Assembly (NCBI GenBank): GCA_031397815.1
Contig: JANNMJ010000090.1
Span: forward strand, 1-9,618
Length of the DNA stretch: 9,618 bases
Direction of reading: 5' to 3'
DNA from: JANNMJ01 sp031397815
Lineage (GTDB): Bacteria; Bacteroidota; Bacteroidia; Cytophagales; Hymenobacteraceae
This document shows, piece after piece, positions 1 through 7,620 of this stretch; position 1 is the stretch's first letter; every line of letters begins with the position of its first letter. The notes under the pieces were generated by a model that worked only from the letters and a program-made list of their open reading frames with translations, was not told where the DNA came from and did no database searches. Both the position numbers and the translations under genes were made by a program.

Positions 1-39
1 CGTGGCCACGGCGGCGGCGCGAACCGGAGCCGTGGCCAC
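1..39 (-). CDS. Possible start of a gene leaving the left edge (GTG start, partial)
   Basis: Reading the minus strand from position 39, a GTG codon opens a frame without stops to the window edge, giving MATAPVRAAAVAT. It lies 14 nt after the stop of the 135-aa membrane protein, a spacing like that of the other junctions in this operon. The short peptide is Ala/Val-rich and could be the start of a signal peptide or a random GC-rich frame; 13 codons cannot decide. In a phage tail/lysis context the next gene could be an endolysin, but nothing seen here shows that. An ATG start further left would make this stretch a spacer of at least 53 nt. Confidence 0.25.
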   Translation of the reverse strand, partial: MATAPVRAAAVAT

Positions 40-40
40 G
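1..40. repeat. Two copies of a 10-bp perfect palindrome
   Basis: CGTGGCCACG, which equals its own reverse complement, occurs at 1-10 and 31-40, 30 bp apart on centre. If the GTG-started frame here is real, the two copies simply encode Val-Ala-Thr (or Met-Ala-Thr) twice. A third copy sits inside the ATPase gene at 7075-7084, so the sequence is not confined to this junction. Confidence 0.5.
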
Positions 41-53
41 AGGGAGGAAGGAA

Positions 54-461
54 CTAGCGGGGGACGCTGAAGAGCACGGCCACGATCAGTACCAGCAAAG
101 CAGCCAGATACCCAAAGTAGATGCGCAAGGAGTAAGAGAAAACGAGCCACGTGCGGGGGGTGTCTTTTTCGGTGACGATATCTTCTTCAAGGCACTCGGC
201 GAACTCCTTAGCCAGCAGCGGGAAGTTCAGCCGGAAAGCCGTCCAAGCCACGAAGGCCGTGACGTAGAAAAACAGGCAGGCCAGCACGGCGACGTGCAGG
301 TAGCCCGGATCGAAGCTGCCGGCGCGCGGGTCGAACCGGTGCAGCCACGCGGGGGTGGACAGGAACACGACCAGCAGGGCGAGCGCCAGCGGGCCTTCGT
401 TCCATTTCTTGACCCAGCGCGCGGCGGCGCTGAGGCGGGGGCGGTCAGGGGGGTTAGCCAT
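54..461 (-). CDS. Three-pass membrane protein, candidate holin-like phage protein
   Basis: This 135-aa protein has three hydrophobic segments: about residues 24-41, 55-76 and 110-131. A charged stretch (about 83-103, with AKEFAECLEEDIVTEKD) separates the second and third, and the basic N-terminus (RPRLSAAARWVKKW) suggests a cytoplasmic start. The short motif RFDPRAGSFDPGYL between the first two segments resembles, from memory, a family of small membrane proteins found after tail genes in Bacteroidota phages. It starts 14 nt after the stop of the coiled-coil membrane protein and follows the tail fibres, a place where lysis genes are common. A holin role is inferred from topology and position only; it is longer than many holins. 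It could also be an immunity or superinfection-exclusion membrane protein. The ATG is preceded by an A/T-rich AAACATTTT and no Shine-Dalgarno. Confidence 0.75.
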   Translation of the reverse strand: MANPPDRPRLSAAARWVKKWNEGPLALALLVVFLSTPAWLHRFDPRAGSFDPGYLHVAVLACLFFYVTAFVAWTAFRLNFPLLAKEFAECLEEDIVTEKDTPRTWLVFSYSLRIYFGYLAALLVLIVAVLFSVPR

Positions 462-475
462 AAAATGTTTGGGGG

Positions 476-862
476 TTAATCGTCTAAATCGGCATCATTG
501 CCTTGGTCATCCGCTTCGAGGTTCGGCATCTGCACGCTCAGGCCCACCAGCTCGGGGAAGCGGCGCGCCATCAGCACATCCCAGCTATGGAGGGCTCTGA
601 ACAGGCCGTTGACCAGCCGCGAAAGGCGGCGGTTTTCTTTCGCTAGGTGGGCGATGCGCGCTCGGGAGTTGTCGAGGCTGTTTTGCAGTCCGTTGACCGT
701 TGTCGTCAGGCTGTCTACCTTGCCTTCGAGGCGCTCGGTGGCACTGGTAATCTGGCGGTATACCTGCGTAAAGCCCCAACTCGTCATCCCCAGCAGGGCC
801 ACGAGAAAAATGGACAGGACCGCGACCGCTTCGGCGTTGAGGGTGAGGGCGGAGAAAATCAT
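476..862 (-). CDS. Single-pass membrane protein with coiled coil and acidic tail
   Basis: This is a 128-aa protein. Residues 11-30 (EAVAVLSIFLVALLGMTSWG) form one transmembrane segment close to the N-terminus. Residues 36-87 read as a continuous amphipathic helix with heptad-like spacing (ITSATERLEGKVDSL, then VNGLQNSLDN, then ARIAHLAKENRRLSRLV), a probable coiled coil. The last 14 residues are very acidic (EADDQGNDADLDD). There is no lipobox cysteine. The layout of an N-terminal anchor plus a long soluble coiled coil recalls inner-membrane spanin subunits and phage membrane-anchored coiled-coil proteins, and the neighbours (LRR tail protein before, three-pass membrane protein after) fit a lysis cassette. 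That role is inference. The gene begins 20 nt after the LRR stop; no Shine-Dalgarno is visible. Confidence 0.78.
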   Translation of the reverse strand: MIFSALTLNAEAVAVLSIFLVALLGMTSWGFTQVYRQITSATERLEGKVDSLTTTVNGLQNSLDNSRARIAHLAKENRRLSRLVNGLFRALHSWDVLMARRFPELVGLSVQMPNLEADDQGNDADLDD

Positions 863-882
863 CAGGAAGGCCGGAAAGGCGG

Positions 883-3567
883 TTAAGAATTGTAGGTAAC
901 CGCCCAGCCGTAGCGGTTATTGAGTGCCCAGAGCTTCTGACGGGCCGTCCAGCCCGCGCTCGCTGTCGTCAGCGCGGCCTCGCTCATTCCCGGCACGTAA
1001 TCGACGGGCGCGGTGAACGTGCCGGTCGGCGCGCCGTTGGTACCGCCCGCGAGTATCAACTGCTTGTCGGTGGTAGTGGCAAAGGCCGCGCGGGTCGAAA
1101 AAACCTGCTCGATCAGGGCATTGATGGTGGCGACGGGCAAGGCATTGCCGCCGAACACGAGCTGCTTACTCCGGATAGACGTGCCGATGGCAGCCAGCAG
1201 CCCGGCCGGAAGTGATGCCAGATTATTCACTTCGAGCGAGAAGCGCAAAGCCGTATTCGGCATCGAGAAGCCGGTCGGCACCACGAACGCGGACGCCGAG
1301 AACGTGGAGGCGTTGCTCCCGAAGGTCACGCGGCCCGTCACCGGCCGCGACGGCAGCGTGACAGCCGCCACGCGGGCATTGTCGGCCATGAGGTTGTCGA
1401 GGGTCGCGGCGGTGCAGGCCGAGAAATCAAACTTGTTGACCAGCCCGGCAGCGGGCGTCTGGTCGCTGCACACGAACTCCCGCAGGTCAGCGGGCATCGC
1501 GGTGGCCGCAGCCCCGGCAGCGGCTCCGAACTTGTTGGTCTGGCCGTAGAAGTAGCGCAGGCGCGCGTTCCCGGCAAACGAGAGCTGACCGGTCAGCGCC
1601 TGCGTATGGACGCACTTGACGAGCAGGTTGCTCATGTGCGCGGTCGGGATGGCCGTGAGCTTCGGGTAGCCCGCCGTGCGATGCCCCCCGAGGTCGAGGC
1701 TCAGCAGGTTCGGGTAGTCGGCCGGGCCGATGGGGCAGGCCGCGAAGTTGTTACCCGCCAGCTCCAGTTGAAGCACCGGGTTGTTCGGGTGCTGCGCCAA
1801 AGTGCCTGCCCCGGCTGCCTGCCCCGCCCCACCGGGCAGTACGAGGCTCGCGTTGGTCGCCCGACAGTGATTGGCGATGACGTTCGTTGCCCAGTCGTAG
1901 CCGGTCAGGTTGAGCGCTCCCACGGCCGTGAACGCATTGTTGTTGGCCTCCGTGGTCACGTTGTAGCCCGAGCTGAGGGAGTAGGACGTGATGGGCGAGA
2001 AAATCAGCAGGCGGGTCGCGGCCTTGTTGGCCTGTGGGACCAACTGATCGAGGTTGCTGTGCCGGGCGTCGATTTCAACCAGCCCCGTGCCGCCCGTCAG
2101 GTACAGCGTCCGCTTACCGACCGTCGTGGTTTGGCCATACGAGGTGTTAAAGGCGGAACCGGAGCGAAGTAGCGGGCTCCAGCCGGGCGCGTTCAGCGCC
2201 CCGCCCCCGAGCCGGAAGATCTGCATCGAGGCGGGCAGCGCGTTCGTGTTGTCGTGGCCTTCCCTTGTGATGCTGGTGATGGCGTTCGCGTACCCCTGCC
2301 ATTCGAGCAGGCCGTTGACAGCCGGGAAGATGACGGCCGTGCTCCTGGAATCGTTGATGCGCGCTACCCGCAGGCCCACAGCCCCGCTGAAGTCCTGCAC
2401 CGCAATCCCCGCCCCCTGACTCTGCCCGGTACCGACAATGCCCGCCCCGTTGTAGCCGCTCAGAATCAGCAGCCGGAGCGTAGGCGATACCATCGGCCCG
2501 TTCACGCCCCAGTGCAGCGCCGTAAAGCGGTTGCGGGCCGCGACGATCTCCGTCAACGGCGCCGTGGCCGAGTAGGTCAGCGCCCCGCTCAGCCCCGCCC
2601 CGTTGGCGTACAGGTATTGCAGCACGTGATGCGCCGAGAGGTCGAGGTCGGCGGGCGGCAGCGAGCCACCGGCCGCGAGCACCTGCCCGTTGATGTTGCC
2701 GTTCCCGGCAGCGGCGACCCCGACCGAGCCGAGCATCAGCAGTTTCAGGCTGAGCGGCAGGTAATTCCACGGCGGCAGGCCGTCGTAGGTACCGAGCGAG
2801 TTATAAGCCAGTACCAGTTCTTCGAGGCGGTCTACGTCGGTATCAGCCCCCGGCACGGGCAACTGCACGCGCCGCAGCCCGCAATTGGCTGCCCACAGGC
2901 GCGTCATCCACCGCTGAGCGCGCAGGTCGATGACGCCCGCCTCCTCCCCCACCGTGCGCAGGTTCACCTGACCGGACACGTTGCCTTGTCCGGACTGACC
3001 GCCGAAACTCACGTAAACCGGATCGCCGACGCCGGGCAGCGTAGCCGGGAGCACAACGGCCGACACCGGTAAGGACAGCAGCACCGAACGTGCGGCTACC
3101 GGCAGGCTGACGTGCGTAATCTGCCCCCCGTAAAGCTCGACAGCGCGCGCGCAGACAAAGCCTGCCAGCGGCACCACGCCCGCCAGCCGGATACCGGCCG
3201 AAGTCGAGTTGGCCCGTCCCCAGTTGAGCTCGCGCACGAGCTCCGGATTGAGGAAGTACACCGCCAGCGTACGCCCGCCCGTGCCGGGCTGGTACACGAC
3301 ATCCGTCGTCACGCCGTTGGCGATCACGTTGACCGTAGGCCACGTGGGGACCGCGTAGCGCACCACCTGCGTGTCGCCCACTCCCTTGTAAGGAAGTTCG
3401 CCCCGCCCGTCGTCGAGGTTCACCGTGCGGTGGGTACCGAAGCCGGTGCCCAGATCGAGGCGCGCGTTAGCGCGTTCGCCATCCACCGAGGCGGTGGTGA
3501 GCGTGAGCGCCAGCGGACAGTAGCCGTGGTGGCGCAGCTCGGTGGCCGTGAAGATGCCGAGCGCCAT
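883..3567 (-). CDS. Leucine-rich-repeat tail protein, probable distal adhesin
   Basis: This 894-aa protein has an N-terminal domain (about 1-200) that is beta-rich and not recognised: residues 70-170 carry short valine/leucine strands such as TLAVYFLNPELVRELNWG. From about 215 to 850 it carries irregular leucine-rich repeats of the LxxLxLxxN type: LEELVLAYNSLG near 248, LTEIVAARNRF near 338, LQLELAGNNF near 599, LLSLDLGGH near 621, LRFSLEVNNLASLPAGLL near 774 and KQLVFGGNAL near 801. Repeats are separated by Gly/Ala/Asn-rich loops. The C-terminus ends in LWALNNRYGWAVTYNS, a closing motif like that of other LRR tail proteins of Bacteroidota phages (from memory). There is no signal peptide or anchor, so it is more likely a virion component than a secreted LRR protein. 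Its start shares one base with the previous stop (TAATG), so translation is probably coupled to the 749-aa fibre gene. Receptor binding at the tail tip is the inferred role. Confidence 0.85.
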   Translation of the reverse strand: MALGIFTATELRHHGYCPLALTLTTASVDGERANARLDLGTGFGTHRTVNLDDGRGELPYKGVGDTQVVRYAVPTWPTVNVIANGVTTDVVYQPGTGGRTLAVYFLNPELVRELNWGRANSTSAGIRLAGVVPLAGFVCARAVELYGGQITHVSLPVAARSVLLSLPVSAVVLPATLPGVGDPVYVSFGGQSGQGNVSGQVNLRTVGEEAGVIDLRAQRWMTRLWAANCGLRRVQLPVPGADTDVDRLEELVLAYNSLGTYDGLPPWNYLPLSLKLLMLGSVGVAAAGNGNINGQVLAAGGSLPPADLDLSAHHVLQYLYANGAGLSGALTYSATAPLTEIVAARNRFTALHWGVNGPMVSPTLRLLILSGYNGAGIVGTGQSQGAGIAVQDFSGAVGLRVARINDSRSTAVIFPAVNGLLEWQGYANAITSITREGHDNTNALPASMQIFRLGGGALNAPGWSPLLRSGSAFNTSYGQTTTVGKRTLYLTGGTGLVEIDARHSNLDQLVPQANKAATRLLIFSPITSYSLSSGYNVTTEANNNAFTAVGALNLTGYDWATNVIANHCRATNASLVLPGGAGQAAGAGTLAQHPNNPVLQLELAGNNFAACPIGPADYPNLLSLDLGGHRTAGYPKLTAIPTAHMSNLLVKCVHTQALTGQLSFAGNARLRYFYGQTNKFGAAAGAAATAMPADLREFVCSDQTPAAGLVNKFDFSACTAATLDNLMADNARVAAVTLPSRPVTGRVTFGSNASTFSASAFVVPTGFSMPNTALRFSLEVNNLASLPAGLLAAIGTSIRSKQLVFGGNALPVATINALIEQVFSTRAAFATTTDKQLILAGGTNGAPTGTFTAPVDYVPGMSEAALTTASAGWTARQKLWALNNRYGWAVTYNS

Positions 3568-5816
3568 TACGCAATCAGGGAAACGGCGGGTACGAACACG
3601 AGCGCCATCGGGCCGGGGGCACCGGCCGCGCCGTCGTCGTCGAACGCCCCGGTGAGCTTATCGACCGCATTGGCGGTCTGTTGCAACGGCACGGCGCCGT
3701 TGACGGCCCCGAACGCGGTGGCGAATTTGCCCGTCGTGTAGGCCAGTTGCCGGAAGGGCGCCGTGGCGCGCTGTTTCACGCGAATCCGCACCGAAAGCCC
3801 CACGCGCGGGGCCGTGTAGTCGAGGGTGATCGTGGTGGCCGCGCCGAGCGCGCCGTTGGTCAGGTCGACGAGGAACGCGCTGCCCGTTTCGAGGCGTAAT
3901 GTCGCCTTCCCGGCCACGTAATCCACCTGCCCCGGCCGGTACAGGGGCGGCTCCCCAGCCACGTTGAGATTCCACGCCGCGATGGGCACCGCCGAGATGC
4001 CCGACACGAAATCGACCGCGACTTTGACCGTGAGCACATTGCCCACCGGCGTTGCCTCCGTCACCACGCCTTCCACGAAGACAGTCGCGGGCGCGGCCAC
4101 GGAGCTGGCGCGAACGCGGCAGCCGGGCGTGTAGGCCAACAGGTCGGCGGGGGTATCGCAGACGAACGTGCGCAGGCCCGCCGCCAGCACGTTTGCGCTG
4201 GAGCTGGTCGTCTGGTAGCCCTTACCCGAGATGCCCTGCTCCCCTTGCCCGTTGAAGTTGATAACGGTCGAGTTGGTCACCGGGTCATTGGTGACGGTTA
4301 CGTCGCCCTGAAGCACCAGATTCGGCTGTTGCGGCAGCGGGGCACCCTCGTAAACGATGATGTGCCCGCCGTTCTCGGTCGGCTCGTCCTCGTAGGGGCG
4401 GTGACGTTCGTAGTCCACCACCCGCGCCCGCTGTTCGCCGCCGCTATCGGGCATAACCCGCTCAATCGTGACGCTCTCCGCGTAGTTGCCCTGCACCTCC
4501 GTATCGGCGCCGTTAAAGCCCAGCAGCAACGGGTTGTGCTGAAGGATGATGCGCGCAAAACCCTGCTCGCTGACCGGCAGCGTGGAGATTTTGAGCGGTC
4601 GGCCGGGGAAAAGGCCGATAACGGAAGAGATCGTCAGCTCGCTGTCGTTCGGCGCAACCAGAATCAGTTCCCCCGCCCAGTTGAGATCGGTATCCAGAAT
4701 CAGGGGAGAACTATTGTCCCGACCATACAGCAAGCTGAACGTCGAAGAGTCGGGACGCAGCTCGCAGCCGCTGTAAGTGAATTGTTCACCCACCCGACCT
4801 AGAACAAAATCGGGCGGCAGGTAGAAAACGGCCTCGAAGCGGCAGTTGGTTACCTCTACTCCGACCCCCACTTCACTCCAGCGGTTGAGGGCGCTGAAGT
4901 AGCAGGAGCGCAGGATAAAGTCCTTTCCTCGATTGCACAGAATGCCCTGCGTGACAGCCCCGGTGGCGAAGACGTTACCCGACACATCCACGACAAAGCC
5001 CCCTGCACTATTCACGTCGCCCAGCCAGACCTGCGCCTCCGGGGCCAAGTGGTTGTTGGCGATAGTGCCTTCAAATTCCAGTAGGTCCAGCAGCGACGGC
5101 AAGGAGGCACCGCTATTGCCGAGACTTAAAAAAGCCAGTGACGCGCCTTCCTCTACCACGTTGCCGTAGACGTGATCGACCTGGAAGGGAAACAGCGAAA
5201 TACCCAGTCCGCCGGACACATCATTCCCCCGCGAATCAACGACGCGCAGCAGCTCATCCGACAGCAGCCGGTAATGAATCAATTCGGGCTCCAGCGCGCC
5301 CGTAACGGTGCTCTGCCGGACCCGGCGCCCCACGAAGTCGAGCGCCTTGGGGTTGAGCACGAACAGGTACAGGTCACCCCCAAATACCCCGTCATTGACT
5401 TTATTGCCGTAGGTGCCCTCCTGCAAACTAGGTCGCTCAATCACCTTGATCCACTGCCCCTCCGGCAACGGAGGTTGCTGATTGAGCTCCTGCACCGCGT
5501 CACACGCATCGACCCACGGAATCTCCAAGAACGGCCCGGCGCCGGGGTCTACGGGCGGCAGCTCTTCGCCGGGGGCTTCTTCGTCCCAGTGGTCGTTGAG
5601 CGTGCCCCACGTGGTGATGGTGAACCCGACCCCCACGTTTTTGAGGGTGCAGATGGTCCCCCGGTCTACGACGCCGTTGAGCACCACGACCATGCGGTCG
5701 AATTTCTGCTCAATTGCGTTGCGGACGGCCCGTGAGGTCGCGGCCGTGCGGCCGTCGAGCGGCGCGTACTGTTGCAGCACGAAGCCGCTTTGAATCTGAA
5801 TGCCTTCGGTGGCCAT
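3567..5816 (-). CDS. Modular tail-fibre-like protein
   Basis: This 749-aa protein reads as four modules. Residues 1-60 hold a tail-appendage head (SGFVLQQYAPLDGRTAATS, RAVRNAI, MVVVLNG), a layout I recognise from Bacteroidota phage appendages, where a DxR motif is followed by a short beta unit. Residues 215-400 look like a beta-solenoid: repeated short turns such as NVFATGAVTQGILCNRGKDF and ILRSCYFSAL then VEVTNCRFEAVF, as in right-handed beta-helix fibres. Residues 500-531 run TVTNDPVTNSTVINFNG into a short Gly-X-Y linker (GQGEQGISGKG). Residues 532-621 form a small beta domain (GYQTTSSSANVL, CRVRASS, FVEGVVTEA, AAWNLNVAGEPP) that recurs in many phage tail proteins, from memory. The last 130 residues are beta-rich and unrecognised. 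The central part looks lower in GC than its flanks. The start is 2 nt past the preceding stop. Confidence 0.85.
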   Translation of the reverse strand: MATEGIQIQSGFVLQQYAPLDGRTAATSRAVRNAIEQKFDRMVVVLNGVVDRGTICTLKNVGVGFTITTWGTLNDHWDEEAPGEELPPVDPGAGPFLEIPWVDACDAVQELNQQPPLPEGQWIKVIERPSLQEGTYGNKVNDGVFGGDLYLFVLNPKALDFVGRRVRQSTVTGALEPELIHYRLLSDELLRVVDSRGNDVSGGLGISLFPFQVDHVYGNVVEEGASLAFLSLGNSGASLPSLLDLLEFEGTIANNHLAPEAQVWLGDVNSAGGFVVDVSGNVFATGAVTQGILCNRGKDFILRSCYFSALNRWSEVGVGVEVTNCRFEAVFYLPPDFVLGRVGEQFTYSGCELRPDSSTFSLLYGRDNSSPLILDTDLNWAGELILVAPNDSELTISSVIGLFPGRPLKISTLPVSEQGFARIILQHNPLLLGFNGADTEVQGNYAESVTIERVMPDSGGEQRARVVDYERHRPYEDEPTENGGHIIVYEGAPLPQQPNLVLQGDVTVTNDPVTNSTVINFNGQGEQGISGKGYQTTSSSANVLAAGLRTFVCDTPADLLAYTPGCRVRASSVAAPATVFVEGVVTEATPVGNVLTVKVAVDFVSGISAVPIAAWNLNVAGEPPLYRPGQVDYVAGKATLRLETGSAFLVDLTNGALGAATTITLDYTAPRVGLSVRIRVKQRATAPFRQLAYTTGKFATAFGAVNGAVPLQQTANAVDKLTGAFDDDGAAGAPGPMALVFVPAVSLIA
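3954..4223 (-). other. Recurrent tail-fibre beta module in the 749-aa protein
   Basis: Residues 532-621 of the fibre protein. The pattern is GYQTTSSS, a strand, CRVRASS, FVEGVV, a TVKVAVDF strand, then AAWNLNVAG. I recall the same order (TSxTS, then RVRxxSAAxPA, then MEGVVTSY, then WxINxAG) in tail-fibre and tail-spike proteins from many bacterial groups. It is preceded by a short Gly-X-Y linker, a common hinge in fibres. The identity is from memory and not checked by a search. Confidence 0.55.
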
Positions 5817-5818
5817 CG

Positions 5819-6961
5819 TTAGCGCAGCAGGAGATAGGTGAAAGGGGTGCCGTTACCGGCCGGGGTTTTCTTGACGAACAGCCAGTAAGGCTCCTGACGG
5901 CCATCGGGCAGCGTGTAGCTCACGGCCACGCGCGAGAAGGAATTGGACCCTTCGGCCGCTGCTACGTCGTAGTAGATGAAGCCCGAGGTGTCCTTGATCT
6001 GGCGCACGCCGCCGAGATCCTGCGGTTCGGCGAACGCGGCGCGCTGGGCGAGCGCGGCATTCGCCCCGAACGCCATCGACCGGCCCGCTGGCCCCCACAG
6101 GTGCCCGCCGAACGCCTTCAGCTGCGACTCCGAGGGCGTTAGTGAGTTGACCACGCCGAAGAAGGTCAGGGCGTAGGGCGTCAGGGTGCGGGCGGCTGAG
6201 GTGCGGGTACCGGACGCGTTGAGGTTCGTCAGGTAGTGCATCGTGGCCGTGTAGCTTGTCACGGCCGTGCGGGGCGTTGGGTCGAGAGCCGCGAAGGCGT
6301 TGGCGACGGGGCTGTTGTAGAGCACCCCGTTGACGAGCACGGCCCGCGAGGTGATACTACCCGCCCCCACATTCATTGCGCCGATGGCCGTTACGGTAAC
6401 GGACGTACCCTTCTCGAAAATGAACTGCCCGCCGAACTCCTCGATGCCCGCCCCGGCTAGGTCGGTGATCTGGATACCGGCGTTGAACACGGCCCGAAAC
6501 TGTGCGTCGAACACTTCGTTGTGGGTCGCGTTCTCGAACACGCTCCCGGCCGGTGCCCCGCCGACCGTCACGCCGGTACCGGGGTTGGAGTAGCGGGATT
6601 CCCCGCCCCCACCGCCGAAGTACACCCAATTGTCGTTAGAACGGCCGTTTTGCAGCCGGAAGTACGCGCCCGGTGCGAACGGCATTTCGGGCCGCTCGTC
6701 GGGGTCAGGTAGCGGCGCCTCATCGGGCAACGGGTCGCCGCGCCAGCCGCCCTCCGGGGGCGTTGGCGGGCCTTCCGCGCCCCAGTCGCGGTCTACGTAG
6801 ACAATCGTCGCGCCCTCCCGACGCCACTCCATCGGCAGCGCGTCACGCTCGTCGAGGGTGTAGCAGAAGATGGCGGCCCCCAAGGCGCGCTCGGGGTTGG
6901 TGAAGGTGCGCTGAACCGGCTGCGGGAGCGGTTGCGAAGGGTCGAGTGGGTCAAACGGCAT
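5819..6961 (-). CDS. Tail-appendage protein (baseplate/fibre type)
   Basis: I place the start at the ATG at 6961, giving 380 aa; it shares one base with the ATPase stop (TAATG). A longer in-frame start at 7183 would add 74 residues of Arg/Gly/His-rich shadow translation inside the ATPase gene. Residues 24-60 carry the appendage head (ALGAAIFCYTLDERDALP, then GATIVYVDRDW), related in pattern to the head of the next protein and typical of Bacteroidota tail appendages. Residues 62-95 are a Pro/Asp/Glu-rich linker. Residues 125-160 contain TVGGAPAGSVFENATHNEVF, matching a VGG-AG-xF-x-T fibre motif I recognise. Residues 235-380 are beta-rich, ending with QIKDTSGFIYYDV, SFSRVAVSYTL and EPYWLFVKKTPAG, a C-terminal domain seen in phage appendages. 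It probably sits at the baseplate or fibre base next to the 749-aa protein. Confidence 0.85.
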   Translation of the reverse strand: MPFDPLDPSQPLPQPVQRTFTNPERALGAAIFCYTLDERDALPMEWRREGATIVYVDRDWGAEGPPTPPEGGWRGDPLPDEAPLPDPDERPEMPFAPGAYFRLQNGRSNDNWVYFGGGGGESRYSNPGTGVTVGGAPAGSVFENATHNEVFDAQFRAVFNAGIQITDLAGAGIEEFGGQFIFEKGTSVTVTAIGAMNVGAGSITSRAVLVNGVLYNSPVANAFAALDPTPRTAVTSYTATMHYLTNLNASGTRTSAARTLTPYALTFFGVVNSLTPSESQLKAFGGHLWGPAGRSMAFGANAALAQRAAFAEPQDLGGVRQIKDTSGFIYYDVAAAEGSNSFSRVAVSYTLPDGRQEPYWLFVKKTPAGNGTPFTYLLLR

Positions 6962-7620
6962 TACCGGCGTTTCTTCTTTTTGGTGGCTGGTTCGTCCGAA
7001 TCCAGTTCCGCCTGCACGTCGCCCCAATCGAAGAGGCGGATGCTGGAAATGCGGCCGTAGCGGTTTTTGACCGTCGTGGCCACGCCCTCCTTCACCTCGA
7101 TCTGCACGTCCACGTCGTGCGCCCAGCCGGTTGTACCGCGATAGGCACCGGTTTTGGTGACCTGCTGAATCAGGATGATGCACAACGACGGGTGACGCTC
7201 CCGCAGGGTCGTGAACTGCGCCAGCGTCAGGCCCAGATGCGCCACCGAGTCAATCGCCAGAAAGTCGTAGTTAGCCAGCTCGCGGTCGGTAGGCAGCTTT
7301 TTGGAGAAATCGAGCCCCCGCACGGCGCCCCCGGCGCGGTGCAGGTTGTCCTGCAACGATTTGGAATCGTATTGCTCGGACGAGCAGTAGAGCACCGGCC
7401 CGTGGTAGGCAGCGAAGTAATGGCTCAGGTCGATGGCCAGCGAACTCTTACCGTGGCCGGGCTGCCCGTGCAGCAGCAGCGCGCACCCCACCTCCGGATC
7501 GCCGAGCAGGGTTTTGTACTTGCCGAAGATGCCGTAGCTCTCGTATTGCCGCGCGGCGAGGTCGGCGCTCGTCATCACCCCGCTCGCGGCGGGGCGGGTT
7601 TTTGGTTTTACCCGTGGCAT
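6961..7620 (-). CDS. RadA/Sms-like RecA-fold ATPase, core domain only
   Basis: This 219-aa protein has a complete RecA-fold core. Walker A is GQPGHGKS at residues 52-59, a catalytic-glutamate segment LYCSSEQYDSKSLQ at 77-90 matches the RadA pattern YVSGEESxxQ, and Walker B is YDFLAIDS at 118-125. The segment IQQVTKTGAYRG (151-162) parallels RadA HVTKEG, HDVDVQIEV (168-176) parallels the HxVDxVLxxE strand, and KNRYGR (185-190) matches the KNRFG signature of RadA. The four-cysteine zinc finger and the Lon-like domain of RadA are absent, so it is about half the usual length. The C-terminus is basic (TKKKKRR), suggesting DNA contact. The start at 7620 overlaps the 404-aa gene by 13 bp; Met16 is an alternative. 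RadA drives branch migration; here a role in phage recombination or replication is inferred. A DnaB- or KaiC-like relative is possible but fits less well. Confidence 0.88.
   Translation of the reverse strand: MPRVKPKTRPAASGVMTSADLAARQYESYGIFGKYKTLLGDPEVGCALLLHGQPGHGKSSLAIDLSHYFAAYHGPVLYCSSEQYDSKSLQDNLHRAGGAVRGLDFSKKLPTDRELANYDFLAIDSVAHLGLTLAQFTTLRERHPSLCIILIQQVTKTGAYRGTTGWAHDVDVQIEVKEGVATTVKNRYGRISSIRLFDWGDVQAELDSDEPATKKKKRR

Noticed and set aside
1606..2172. Plus-strand open frame of 188 codons
   Set aside because: Antisense to LRR repeats, Arg/Gly/Val-rich, no domain.
2254..3072. Long plus-strand open frame (272 codons)
   Set aside because: It is antisense to the LRR gene, with Arg/Gln/His/Pro-rich composition typical of shadow frames in GC-rich DNA and no recognisable motif.
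883..3567. Diversity-generating retroelement target in the LRR or fibre C-terminus
   Set aside because: No reverse transcriptase and no template/variable repeat pair are visible within the window.
4226..4258. Collagen-like region in the 749-aa fibre
   Set aside because: Only about three Gly-X-Y triplets (GQGEQGISGKG) are present, enough for a hinge but not a collagen-like stalk.
6962..7183. N-terminal extension of the 380-aa appendage protein to an ATG at 7183
   Set aside because: The extra 74 residues are Arg/Gly/His-rich and lie within the ATPase gene; the TAATG junction at 6961 and the normal appendage head after it favour the short start.
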